A DNA stretch of 64,000 bases from assembly GCA_905221605.1 (NCBI GenBank), contig CAJNDS010001202.1, positions 20,854 to 84,853 on the forward strand, written 5' to 3'. The translations under genes and the position numbers were made by a program. Numbering within the stretch: the first letter of the stretch is position 1; each line of letters begins with the position of its first letter. Of the stretch, positions 43,240 to 54,930 are shown one piece after another. A model generated the notes under the pieces. It searched no databases, had not been told where the DNA came from, and saw nothing but the letters and a program-made list of their open reading frames with translations. This DNA is from Symbiodinium natans. Its lineage: Eukaryota > Sar > Dinophyceae > Suessiales > Symbiodiniaceae.

Positions 43240-45680
43240 TCTGCACGGCACACTCAAATCAAGAACATCTGTTGGCAAGAGCGGTCTCGATTGGACTGCA
43301 GCTCAGTGTTGCATGCTGACCGCAGCATCTGCATTTTTAGCAGTAGCCGACATCCATAGAGAGATGCCACACACATACACCCACCCACCCACCCACCCAT
43401 CCACTCCACACCCTCCCATCCACATGCGTAGACGTCTGTACGTTTTCGTCGTTCTTTGCTGCGAAGACTGACATCTATGCAGCCTATGCATATCGGTTGG
43501 TTGGCGTTTGGCCGGCGCTTGGTTGGAGTGGCCACAGATACACATTGAGATACACGGAGCGCCACCTCTAGCTCAGTCTAACTTGAGGATTGTAAGGACA
43601 GACACCAGCTGAGAGCAGCCTCGAGCTTCGCCATGGTACTGCCTGGCCACCATGTGGTGACGCATAGAAGTGTTTCCCCAGGCGCCCAGTAATTATGTCC
43701 TTGTCCTCAACATTCCTCAAAAATTTGCAACGCGTACGGTGGCTGTGTCAAGCGCTCGTGCAGACATGCCAAATCCGAGGATTTTGAGTTGCCCGAAGTA
43801 TCTCGAAGTTGATTGGTTGCTAGAATTTGCTACATGTCAATGCAGCGGTGCGTTTTAATGTGGTTTTCTTGCTGACTATGTCATTTTGTGGAGGTCCCTG
43901 ACTTTGGCCCGAAGCCAGCTCGCATCCCGCTCCTGTCTGTCCTCGTTGGGGGTTGGGGTGGGGGGGGGGTTCTTTTCTGGTGGTTGTTGTGTTTTGAGTT
44001 ATTTTGTTTTTCTCCCGAAAGCGTGGCGAGCGTTTTTCAGCGGAGGTGGTCGTCTGGAAGGTTCTTCCTTATCGTTGATGCATGGATGGAACTCGTGATG
44101 GATGATGCGTGGATGGATGGTGTGATGGATTGCTGGGATTAAATTTTCACTCTGTTCTAACGCGCAGGGTAGGGTTAGTGGGACCCGCCGCGCCTGCTCA
44201 AAATCGCGCTATAGGGTGTGGGAGGCATGTCGCAAAGTTGCGCTGGCGCATGTCCTCGCAGGGCATGGGCTCCAATTTTTGCGAGCGTGAAACAAGGCCC
44301 TTCCCATGGGGTCTCGTGTGTATGGGCAGGCAAGAGCATGTTGGGAAGCGCTTGCGCGGAAGGAGGACAGGTCGCATGAGAGACTGCAGATCAAACGCAT
44401 GGGCCATGCCTGTTGACAGGTCCAGCGTCTGCGCCGCATCGCTGCCGCGTCACCGGAGCCGAGATGCTGTGGAATGTTTGGGATGATGTGTGGGATGATG
44501 GATGGGATGAACCATGTGATGAATTGTGTCGTCGTAAAAAGAGACGAGCCGTGGAGGACGGGGGCGGGTAGGTGGTGGAGGATTTGCTGGCTGCCCTATG
44601 GCCGGCCCCAAATGCCCTTGAACCTGATGCACCGTCTGCTCGCGGGATTGGTGGGTGGGTACCTGTTCTATGTTTTCCAACGCCTACGGCTTGAGACCTC
44701 GGCAGATTTCCGTCTGTTGCAAAAGTTTGGGCAGGCGCGCACAGCGTGGTCAGCAATATCGGCAACACCTTTGTCACATCGGCTCCCGTTTATGTGGTGT
44801 AGACCTCAAGTAACTCAAGCGCTCTCAAATCACAGTTCGCTGAGAGTCTTTCGGCCGAGGCGAGTGAGGCACCTCGACCTGTGCCTTGCCAAACGCACTG
44901 CTTCCCGCATTTCCCGCAGACCGTGCATGGCAAGTCAGAACCAGGCGGTGGCTGTGCACTCCATTGCCGGTCCCTTTCGCTGCCTCGATGCCTGCCCTGT
45001 ATGCCAGGAAGTGTCAGCAGTGCGAGCCAACTTTTGGATGAGGACGGCAGGGGGCAAAAGGCAAGCAAAAGGAAGCAAAGGGTGCCCCCCAAAGAAGCTT
45101 CGCCGCAGGACGTCTACAGCGCTGGTGCCGAGGCAAGGGGCATTTCCAAAGCTAAGGGGGACAACTTTTTTGCTGCAAGTGTGCGTAGCCGCTTCGCCTT
45201 GACGCACTCCTGGAGTGCGTCGAAGAGAAGAAGCTCAAAAACAGTGGCGCCCCAACTCTTCCTGTGCAAGCTTTACTGCACCCGCGACTCGTAAACCATC
45301 GCAGGTTTCGCCTTGGATTCGATCCTCACCCCAGGGGCTTGTTGTTTTGCCATGACCCTGCACACAAAGATCACAAGAACACAGTTGCTGAAGCAGGGCG
45401 CCTTGATACCCCTGACATTTCAATTTCAAGACACGATGCCTCAAGCCTCAGCTTCCCAACATCTCCGAATCAACTACACTTCCACGATCTTCCACGATAA
45501 ATTCCTATAAATTCCACAAATTCGCACCACATCGAAGCACCATGAAGCAGCCTAATTTCATGACATGGATGCTTTTTGTCAACGGGGTTCTGCAGGGGTA
45601 AGTCTGGGCATGAGATGCTCTGGGTGTCTTCATAAACCCAGCCTGTGGGAGCAAGCTAAGAACGAGACGGACATTTGTGT
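43240..45680. other. Interval between TSP1 gene and kinase gene
   Basis: No TSP1 or kinase signature is visible. A CACC microsatellite lies at 43377-43400 and GATGGATG repeats at 44080-44130 and 44470-44520. One hydrophobic + strand stretch at 44634-44694 (LLAGLVGGYLFYVFQRLR) is followed by basic residues and could be a membrane anchor. A Lys/Arg-rich ORF follows at 44881-45294 (EDGRGQKASKRKQR). Either could be an exon of a joined gene or chance; I cannot tell. Confidence 0.3.
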
Positions 45681-45689
45681 TACACTCAG

Positions 45690-45796
45690 TTCTTTGCCCT
45701 GGACAAGGTAGAGATTGGAAATTGCCGCTTTCGTTGCAGCGATGTCCTTGGCCGGGGCTCTTACGGCGAGGTCTGGAGGGCCCAGGCCAGATTTAT
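45690..45796 (+). CDS. Kinase exon 1: glycine-rich loop
   Basis: After a CACTCAG acceptor the frame reads FFALDKVEIGNCRFRCSD, then VLGRGSYGEVWRAQ. The Gly-x-Gly-x-x-Gly nucleotide-binding loop is intact. Joining to the next exon as WRAQ|VALKEV uses a GC donor (CAG|GCCAGA). Confidence 0.85.
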
Positions 45797-48700
45797 GTAC
45801 TATGTGCGGCTATTTGGGTGTTGCTGTGTGGGTCGCGCAACCTTGCCTGTGTGGGTCGTGCGACCTTGCTCGTGTGGGTCGCGCCCCCAACCATGCCCCA
45901 CTTTTCCGGCGAGGTGCTTGGTGCAAAGGGTCATTCGGAGCCGTCAGAGGTGGCTTTGAAGGAGGTGCTATGCCGTAGCCAGAGCGAGCTGCGACAGGCT
46001 GGATCAACAAACTGTGTCACTGTGTCCTTGTCAGCTGTAGCACACTGCTGGCACGCACACACACACAAAATGATACAGATCATGCAATGCCGAGGCCGTT
46101 TTCGAGGTGCAGGTGCTCCTTGCGTTGGAGCGCGCCGCGCCGCACCGACAGCTGAGGGTGCCGCGCTGCATCGCCTACAAGGTTGGATGGTGATTGCAGT
46201 GGGGTTCTTTTATCCTTAAAAAAATTGAATGATTGAAATTCGAGGTTTTCATACTTGAACAAGGGAAGCGTGCATGGCGAAGCTGAGGGTTTCATCCACC
46301 GCTGTTCGAGGTGAACGTATGTTCGGGTGGTTGGAAAGTGCGGACGGCGATGACGCTGGTACCGGGCCAGTCTCTGGACTACTACTTGAGGCCTGGACGG
46401 GTCGCTCCGAGGGCAAACCTTGTGACTAATCTGGCTGCTTGTTGAGCTTGTTGCAGCTTGTTGCGGCAGGCAAAATCCTCCTCCCGGTTGCACAGTCTTG
46501 GCCGGCCTGCGCAGAGCGCTAAGTCCCTTGGATTGGAACGCTTGGGGAGTCGGGAGCTTCGCCACCATGGGACGTGCACAGCACAGCACAGCACAGCGAA
46601 GCAAAAGGTCTGGTATCTTCCCTCTTGCGAGACATTGGCCCGGCCCTCCAGCTCCTGGGCCCGATCGCTTGGCATCGAGAGTCTTGGGCCGCAGAAGCAA
46701 TGACAGCCCAAACCTAAGTGCCGCCGCGAAGCCAACTGAGGGCTTCTGCAAGCCACGAAAGCTAGCTCCTTGGAGCTTGCGAGAGTTGTCGTTTACAAGC
46801 CCCTCCCCCCCCCCCCTTGCGGGCTCCTGACTTCGATTTGTCAGAGGCTTGCTTCAAGTCAAAATTTTCAGCTGCGCTGACCGCATCCGCACTTCTCATT
46901 CATCCCTCGAAAATGCATTGCTTCGCCGTCCGGCGTTAGTCTAGCTTTCGTAGCCCCAATCTTAAGTATCAGGCGGTTGTGACAAGTCTCGTCAGGATAC
47001 ATGAACAGTTGGCGACCGCCGCTCCCGCACTGTATCTTTCTGTTACAGTATGTGTTACAGCAAGTCGCACCATGCTGCTGTCATAAGGACCCGTAAAAGG
47101 ACCTACTCTAGAAATTTTCTGTCTGTTCAATCTTGAGGACGTGAATTCCCACAACATTCTGATCGATGGTGGGATCGATGGTGCTCAGGGCGATGCTGAG
47201 AATTCTTCCGCTTCGTTCTGGCTCATCGATTTTGGCTTGGCCGTGGACTCCCAAAGTTGGGTCTCGGAGAAGGGCAAGTGGAGGACGCCAGGCAAGAATA
47301 AGAAGCTACTCACTGCCACGCATTGCCACGCCACAGAATTTCATCGCTGCGTGGCATGCCTCGGCCGAGGCCCAAAGTCAGTCAAACTACACGAAAGAAA
47401 GGGGTGGCAAACAGTGGCAAACCCTAGGTGGAGACGCCCCTAAGACTCCTGGGGCCTCACGGAATCGGCGGATTTTCGGGCTACTTATCGAGGAACATGA
47501 GGCTTATGTTTTTAAGGGGGTTGAAGGTTTGAGCCTGGGCTGAAAGACCTGCAGGATTCTCTGTAGAGCTGTTAGCGGGTTAGAAGGTGAAGGGTTATAG
47601 GAAAGGCCCAAAGCTGTTTTGGTCTAAGGCCTTCAGGAAAAATCGGAATATCTGATAAAGACTAGCCTACAAGGATGAGAATTCGAGTGCTTCACAGGCG
47701 ACCATCGGGGGTCCCGAAGCACGAGAGGGTGTGAAGTCAGGAAACTTGCTCCTGGGTCACCTCGCTTGAGTCGAAAAACGCAAAAGCCCATAGTCAGAAG
47801 CGCCCCAGACCCCAATCAAAAAAAGGAACCCCTCCAGATGAAACGCCCTTGGTCCGACGCACGGGCTGCTCTTGTTTTGAGGGAATGTTGTCCCATCGTT
47901 TGGACAGCATGAGGTTTGGAGCGTTAGTTGGGGTCCAAGGTACGGGTCAAAAGCTTCGGGCCTTCCAAAAGTCTTTGGGCAGCAACTAGAGCCGTCCGTG
48001 ATGTACAGATCAGCTCCCAGTTGAGTGACAGTTCGCATCCACCGGGAGTCCACTGACAATGAGCAACGACATTCTTGCAGTTTTGCCAGATCCCAATACG
48101 TATAATATCTGTATAAGTATACTGTATGCGTTTCGTGAGGCCCACAACAAGGCATCCCATACAGCCATGCAGCCCCCTGTGTTCCCCCGTGCTCAGAACC
48201 CTCTGCAACAAGGAACCCGGAACCGAAAAGGCGCGATTGAAATGAACGGAACTCGCCTTGTGCCGAATTCCAAAGGACAGAATACATCGGGGGCGACAGC
48301 CGGTACTGGCCGCCCAGCTCCTGGATTATGCATCTGGTTGGGCCGGAGGGTTTCGACCACCGCCCGGATCTTTGCGAGCAATACCAGCCTGGGGCCCGGT
48401 CGTAGGCACCTCACCGATCCCTAATGTGTGGCCATCTGTGTCGTCTATGTCTGTCTTACACATGTTCTCTGTTTTGAGATCCAGTCGAGTGCAAGGCGTC
48501 GGCTTGACATACACGGCTTGGGCGTGACAGCACTGGCGCCTCGGCAGCCATTTTTCCAGAGATGTGTGCGCTTGGATGTGCAAGCGTCAGATGTGGTGTG
48601 TCTTTTTGTCATGGTGTAAGTGTGTGCCTGTGTAACCACCAAAAGGTCAGCCATTTTTCAAGACCGCTCCAAGTGTCAGAAGTGCCTTAACATGTCCAAG

Positions 48701-51700
48701 GAGTTGCTCTGCACAGTGGCGATGGCCTGCCCTTTCAACGAGGCCGAGGAGCCCGCTTTTGTGCATCTCACTGAGGGGATTGAATTTGTCTGAGTTTTCA
48801 TCTTTCGGTCATCGGCTCAGTTCTCGGGGTTATGCGACTCGGCTTCACATTAGGATGGCTCTGGAGTATCCCAGGAGATCTCTGGGGTCTTAGCTTGTCT
48901 CATTTTGTCTCAACTTGAGAAGTTGAGAGGAGCAAGAGTTGCAGCCCTGGGCTCCGATCTTCCACGCCTGGACATGCTATCGCGAGGCTCTGCCTGCCGT
49001 AGCTTCTTTTTGCAGAAAGCTCTCGTTAGAATCTGACGGGGTAGACTCTAGCAGGCTTAAGCTGGCAGGATTGACTCGAGATACAAGCCTCCGTTTAAGC
49101 AAGAGGACGCTTCCAAACAAACCCTATTTAAGGTCTGGAGGGGGTTCAAGCCAGAATTAAGTAATTGAATACTTAGGGCCCCTCCATATTTTCATTACTT
49201 AAATTAAGTAATTCGGGGCGGGAAGTACAAAATTTAAATAGGATAAACAATTACAACAATTACATAATGTATATAATTTGGAATCCTGAGGGGAGGGGGG
49301 GGCCTGGCCCCATCCTGGGGGAATAAAAAGTTAAATAAGTTAAATCCGGAGGGGCCTTCATATCTAGATAATTTAAAATATTCAGTGGCTGGAAAATTAA
49401 TTTGTTGTTTTGTTTTTGTTTGTTTGGGTTTGGCTCTTGTCCCATAAGCTAATTATTCTCTATATTTAGTAGGAAAACCACATGCTCTCTTTTTGTTAAT
49501 AGAAGAACCCATCCTTCATTTTAATAGGAAAACCGCTATGTTACCAAAACTTTAACAGCAAGGCCTCTATTTTCTCTATACTTTAAGAGGAAAACCTCCT
49601 CTAGTTTATCTATATCTGTATAGGAAAGTCTCTATTTTCTATATACGGCAAAAAACAGCAGGGGGGCGGGGGGGGGGGGGGGGGGGGCAGACAAACCCCC
49701 GTGTTCGCAGACACAATGCTTGCATGGTGGGTTTCAAAAAGGTTCATATGATTTCGAAGCAAGCTTGCACATCTCAAAGCTGTACTGATGCACCCAGAAT
49801 GTCGTAATATAATGCTACAATCGCATAATCGTACATCGTTGTGATATTATATTGTTATCACAATAAAAATCATAGTATAACAATATAGCAGCATAGTAAC
49901 ATCACAGTCGAAGAGTATGATAAGATAATGCTTCCTTCCTTCATTCCTTCCTTGCTTGCTTCATTTATTTCTTCCCTGCTGCCTGTCCGTGGCCGCATGC
50001 CTAAACGAAAGAAGAATTTTGTAGCTAAAAAGAAAGAAAATAGAGGTTTTTATATTCAAATATGAATAAAAAGAGGTTTTCTGTTCACAATATACGGAAT
50101 CTGCAGGTTTTTATACGACAATAGCAGAACTTACAGGTTTTCCTTGCGAAATATGAAGAAAACACAGGTTTTCCCATGATAAAACAATAGAAAAAAAGAG
50201 GCAAAAAATAGAGGTGTTCCGATTAAATTCTACAGAAAATAGCCATTAAAATTGTGGTAGGTTTCCAGATTAACAAATGGAGAAAATAGAGGTTTTCCTC
50301 CGAAAGTATAGAGAACTAGCTTACGGGGCAAGAGCCAAACCCTAGAAAGGAAACATTCCCCCCCCCCCCCCCCCCCAAAAAAAAAAAAAAAAAAAAAAAA
50401 AAAACCCAAAGACTGCCTCTGCTTATTTGTTTCCCCAAGGGGGCGGGAAGTAAAACAACTTGGTAATTTGAATCCGGGGGGGGGGGGGGCCTTCATATTT
50501 AAGTTATATAAATGAATGTAAGAGCAGAAATTGAAAGAATAGCAAATCACAAAACAGAAAAGGAGCGAGAGAGAGAGAGAGAGAGAGAAACAAAGGAAAG
50601 GAGATAGCAGTCAGGGAGAACAGGAAAAGAAAGACAGTGGAAGAGCGACAGATAGAGAACAGAGCGAAGGAGACAGAAGCAATAGGAAGCGGTGCAGGAA
50701 AGAGGGCCTTCTGGACACAAAAGGAGAAAGAAAAGAACAATAAACAGAAAGGGCAGGGCTCTTCTTTGTTGTCCACTGTTCTTCTTCCTCTCTTGGGATT
50801 TGCGGCTTTTCCAGACAACAAAGAGACGCGGCGCTTGCGATTTGGTTTTGGGGAAGGTTTTGTTCCAAAAAACAAAAGGACACCGTGCTTGCGATTTTGT
50901 TTTGGGAAAGGGTCTTGTTCCGAAATTAAGGGACGCGGTCACGGTGCTGCGACTTTGTTTTTTGGGAGGGGATTGCTTCAAAAGCTCTAAGGGACACGGT
51001 GCTTCGATTTGGGACACGGTGTTACGATTTGCTTTTTTTGGAAGGGATTGATTCAATAACTCAAGGGAGACTGCCTATTCGGGAAGGGACTTGTTTCAAC
51101 AGTCCAAGAGACCTCTTGTAGTCACGAGGAGGGTTCGAGTCACTTTTCTTTCTCCCGGCCTCTCTAGCTCTCTCTCGTTCCTTTTTTTCGTCTCTTCGTT
51201 CCCCTGTGCAGGGGGGCAGGGCGGAATGAGGTAAAGGCGGTCTCACCTTAAGGTTTCTCTTAGATGAAAACCCCGAATACCAGCTTCCAAATAAACCCGA
51301 TTTAAGCCACCCGCCCCCCCCCCCCCCCCCCCCCAAGCCCCTTCCCGGTTTTAGGGCTCAGGACTTTGGGGTTTTGGGGTGAAGTTCCCCCCCCCCTCCC
51401 CCCTTCGTGGCGGTGGGTTGGTTTTTGGGTTTGGGCCTTAGGGCTCTAGGGATTTTAAGGCTTGATGTTTAGGGCTTAGGGTTTTAGGGTTTACGGCGTA
51501 CGGTTTAAGGTAGAAGGGTACGCCCCCTCCCCATGCGAGGTTAGGGTTTGGGGCTTCTGAGCTCTGGCGTCGTCTTAGGGTATTAGGGCTTGGTTGCAGG
51601 GCTCAGGGTGTTAGGGCTTTGCCGATACCATGTTTTTGAGTGCCAGATACGGGTGTTTCGCCTCAAGGGCAAAGGTGTGGTTGATTTGGATCTTTGCAGC

Positions 51701-53176
51701 TTGGTAAGATTTCCAGCTTCAACTGTCCGTGCTTGGTTTTGGGATTGGAGGCAGTCTGGCAATGGTGGGCCACTGTCTACGCTGTCTTCTCTGTGGGTGG
51801 GGACCTTGCCCCTGTTCAAGCTCAACTCGTGGAGGCTTTCGCGTAAGCAAGCTTCTTTTTGCACTTGTTTGCGAGTTCTGAGACTGGATTGACTTGTTGC
51901 GTCAGCCAGCACCCCTCAAGGGTAGGGTGACCGTACGCGAAAAGATCTGCAAATCTGTGCAGCAGAAAGCGGCAGCTCTACCTGCCAGTTTGATTTGTGA
52001 CATACCAACGCGGCTTTGTGACCGTTTTGGCATGGAAGCTTGACGAGTCCAAGACTACACAGCGAGATTGTGGGAGATGGAGTGGCCTCCTCAAAACACT
52101 AGCCAAGCTGCGAAGAGGGCAGCAAAGGCTGCCTTACAGCTGCCAACATGTTTTCATGTTTTTCACGCTGGAGTTCGTAATACGTATCAACGCGTCCTCG
52201 GCTGAGCACGAGCGCTCAATGAAGAGAGGTGCTCTGAGCTGCCTCGGAGCAGCCGAACAGCACAGAGCCGTCTCCATGAGCCAACAGCTTGCAAGGCAGG
52301 TAATCGAGGTCTGCCGAAGAAGATCCGAGCTCTTTCGGCTTTCATGTGCTGGAATTTCACGACATGATATGACATGTTATGAGATTGTGGGATGGGTGTA
52401 CGGTGTTGGTTCTGTGCGTTCGCGAGCCACCCACGGCCGGGATGAAGACCACAAAATCCATAAACATCCGAGGTCCCTTCCGCTCTCCACATCCTCTCCC
52501 ACAGTTTCTCACATACCTCCAACCTAGAGCAGGCGCAATTGGTCCTAGAACGGTTGGCCTTGACGGCTTCCACTGCATGAAGCTCACAATGAGGTGCAGG
52601 ACGTGCAGTATGCTAAGTAGCGTGCAACATCGTGCATATCTCGCACGCGCTTTGGAGACTGGCCCCAGTGCTAGCTGGACATCGGGCTGGGTGGGGGGGC
52701 CTTCGAGCGCAGATCGCTCAATATCACGAAATCCCCGATCGGCAAAATAGAATCTTCAGCTAGTTCTGGGAGAGTGTCAGCTCAGCGTTCTTTGGACAGC
52801 CTTGGCCCGCAGAGTTGCAGTTGCAGCTTCATTTCGACCCACGCCAAAACGCACGCGTCTCCCGCGTTTCTGCATGTTCCCCTTTATGCCGTATGGGCAG
52901 GAGCGAATTGTGGAGCAGCTGCTGATGCTCCTCACACGAATCCGGATAGCTTTACGAAGCTGTGCAGCGCAGCTGCAAAACGAACAGCAAGCTCGGCTTC
53001 TTCAAATGATTGCGGACATGCTCGATGAAGGGTATCTTGCTGGCAAAGAGTTTTCAAGTCACCAGTCCCCTGTGTGCTTTGCTTGGCCAGAAGACGATCT
53101 GGCAAGGAAAGCCTTCGACCTCCGCGACATACAGAGGCAGATCTTGGCTTTGGGTTCTGCCCCGCAAGTGTTGTGA
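45690..53176 (+). CDS. Protein kinase (Ser/Thr-kinase-like), multi-exon
   Basis: At least ten + strand exons spell a protein-kinase domain in correct order: glycine loop GRGSYGEVWRA, VALK lysine, a C-helix-like EVQVLLALE, a hinge-like AMTLVPGQSLDYYL, catalytic loop DVNSHNILI, DFG, an unusual activation segment IGGDSRYW and late-domain RLDIHGLGVTAL. A C-terminal extension follows (WWATVYAVFSVGGD; ERIVEQLLMLLTRIRIALRS). Catalytic Lys and both Asp are present, so activity is plausible. The exon carrying the HR of the HRD motif was not found with confidence. From memory, kinases of this kind are multicopy in dinoflagellates. Several junctions need GC or GA donors. A 2.9-kb intron holds a palindromic AT-rich element. 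Start and stop are unresolved; the last clear frame ends at 53176. Confidence 0.8.
45950..45997 (+). CDS. Kinase exon 2: VALK lysine
   Basis: The frame reads VALKEVLCRSQSELRQ. The ATP-anchoring Lys is codon 45959-45961. The exon is bounded by GAG before GTG, and by CAG|GCTGGA, which implies a GC donor. Confidence 0.8.
46095..46181 (+). CDS. Kinase exon 3: C-helix region
   Basis: The frame reads AVFEVQVLLALERAAPHRQL, then RVPRCIAYK, ending at a canonical AAG|GTTGG donor. The preceding CCGAG is the acceptor that keeps frame with exon 2. The conserved Glu of the C helix is probably in EVQ. Confidence 0.8.
46287..46425 (+). CDS. Kinase exon 4: hinge region
   Basis: The frame reads FHPPLFEVNVCSGGWKVRTA, then MTLVPGQSLDYYLRPGR. 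The hydrophobic run ending in Pro-Gly and the DYYL segment occupy the position of a kinase hinge and D helix. The junction phase with exon 3 does not fit perfectly, so the exact 5' limit is uncertain. Confidence 0.72.
47138..47290 (+). CDS. Kinase exon with catalytic loop and DFG
   Basis: The exon starts at GAC after the acceptor TTGAG. The frame reads DVNSHNILIDGGIDG and, after an acidic insert, FWLIDFGLAVDSQSW, then EKGKWR. The first Asp is the catalytic base position and DFG is at 47228-47236. His-Arg should come from an upstream exon that I did not locate. The next junction repeats AGGAC at both intron ends and reads as a GA donor. Confidence 0.85.
48276..48386 (+). CDS. Kinase exon: IGGDSRYW segment
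   Basis: The frame reads TEYIGGDSRYWPPSSWIMHL, then VGPEGFDHRPDLCEQYQ. This replaces the usual activation-loop end and APE motif. The downstream intron needs a GC donor (TACCA|GCCTGG) so that EQYQ joins RRLDIHG. Confidence 0.82.
48496..48535 (+). CDS. Kinase exon: RRLDIHGLGVTAL
   Basis: A 40-bp internal exon between acceptor GCAAG and a GC donor (CTG|GCGCCT). The DIHGLG stretch fits the F-helix region (D-x-W-S/H-x-G) of protein kinases. Confidence 0.82.
48701..48775 (+). CDS. Kinase exon: ELLCTVAMACPFNEAEEPAF
   Basis: The exon follows acceptor CCAAG and continues directly from GVTAL in phase 0. A GT donor is available at TTT|GTGCAT. The helix-rich content fits the C-lobe. Confidence 0.75.
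49060..50550. mobile_element. AT-rich palindromic element with internal TATAGGAAAACC repeats
   Basis: Inverted arms at 49426-49464 and 50307-50342 match almost perfectly (GGGTTTGGCTCTTG.. and its complement, both reaching TATA at the inner end). Inside, TATAGGAAAACCTCTATTTT units on the left (49480-49640) reappear as reverse complements on the right (50030-50310). Outside, a direct repeat (GGCGGGAAGTA, then AATCC, a G run and CCTTCATAT) flanks both sides at about 49215-49376 and 50440-50512. A satellite unit of the 8.3-10.6-kb family lies inside at 49660-49770. No transposase ORF is seen, so this is a non-autonomous foldback-type element by structure only. Confidence 0.6.
50559..50592. repeat. 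(GA)n microsatellite
   Basis: GA repeat at the right edge of the palindromic element, inside the kinase intron. Confidence 0.93.
50824..51112. repeat. Degenerate 53-60-bp tandem repeat
   Basis: Five to six units start near 50825, 50879, 50932, 50993 and 51013 with GACACGGTGCTTGCGATTT, then TTTTGGGAAGGG and CTTGTTCC. Apparent repeated peptide on either strand follows the repeat and is not taken as a gene. Confidence 0.82.
51310..51615. repeat. Poly-C tracts and degenerate TTTAGGG patch
   Basis: C runs at 51310-51334 and 51389-51403 are followed by GGGCTTAGGGTTTTAGGGTT-type units up to about 51615, the G-rich telomere-like strand on +. The element precedes kinase exon 51751. Confidence 0.78.
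51751..51840 (+). CDS. Kinase C-terminal exon: WWATVYAVFSVGGDLAPVQA
   Basis: Acceptor TTGGAG, then AVWQWWATVYAVFSVGGD, then LAPVQAQLVEAF. To join the next exon in frame the donor is GC (TTC|GCGTAAG) rather than the GT two bases later. The preceding intron is about 3 kb and contains the palindromic element. Confidence 0.7.
52901..53176 (+). CDS. Kinase C-terminal exons: helical tail
   Basis: After acceptor GGGCAG the frame reads ERIVEQLLMLLTRIRIALRS, CAAQLQNEQQARLLQ and MIADMLDE. It stays open through a probable second exon (DDLARKAFDLRDIQRQI) to a stop at 53174-53176. The regular Leu/Ile spacing indicates an amphipathic helical tail. The region between may hide a short intron. Confidence 0.68.
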   Translation, partial: ERIVEQLLMLLTRIRIALRSCAAQLQNEQQARLLQMIADMLDEGYLAGKEFSSHQSPVCFAWPEDDLARKAFDLRDIQRQILALGSAPQVL

Positions 53177-53900
53177 TACCATTGCACCGTTACTTCACTG
53201 TCAGGCTCGTCGGTGGCTCAAAGATCGAGGGCCTCCGTCGCAGCACTACTGTGGCGTCAAAGGAGTCCAAGGTGGACCAGACTCCCAAGCGTTTCTGCAG
53301 CGTCCCGGCCAAAAGCCGCCAGGCCCGCCGCAGCAAGACTCTAACAGGAAGATCCTAAGCCAGAGAGCTGACAAGAACGTTAGCTGTTGACGAGAAGGCC
53401 CGTATCTCACCCTAAGGGCCCCTCAAGAAAACCAGCCTTCAATTTTCTAGAATTTGGAAATCGAGCCGCTCGGTTTGCTCGTTTCGCCGTTTGACAAAAA
53501 TGAGAGCTTCCAATGGCTTCTAGACTTCACGGTAGTTGTTGGGGTGCTTGTCTTTCAAGTCAAGCGGTTTCAAGCAGTGCTGACATCGTGGAGTACCTGG
53601 GGCCTACAGTCCTATAGGCTGCTCGCAAAATTGTGTCCGGAAATGACCATGGGCAGTGTCTGTTGCCAGGGGGCGAAGAATGGCAACGTGGCCTCGGCGG
53701 TGGTTGCAACAATTGTCAGATGCTCAGAATGATACTGTTTGATACATAGTGATGCATGCAACGAAGCCGATGGGCTGTTACTGTCTGCGAGGCTGACCTG
53801 GACAAATCGAACCGCAGCCATGGTCGGGATGTTCTTGGCCAAAGCTCACGCAACACCCATGTGTCGCATGCGGCACAAGCGGCACAAGCGGCACTAACGA

Positions 53901-54000
53901 NNNNNNNNNNNNNNNNNNNNNNNNNNNNNNNNNNNNNNNNNNNNNNNNNNNNNNNNNNNNNNNNNNNNNNNNNNNNNNNNNNNNNNNNNNNNNNNNNNNN
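53901..54000. other. Assembly gap (100 N)
   Basis: Exactly 100 N are present, a conventional placeholder, so the true gap length is unknown. The gap abuts a long CA microsatellite, the likely cause of assembly failure. Confidence 0.99.

Positions 54001-54930
<930 letters not shown>

Noticed and set aside
44634-44694. A confirmed transmembrane segment linking TSP1 and kinase
   Set aside because: Only one moderately hydrophobic stretch in an ORF without other support; kept as a hypothesis and not as a feature of its own.
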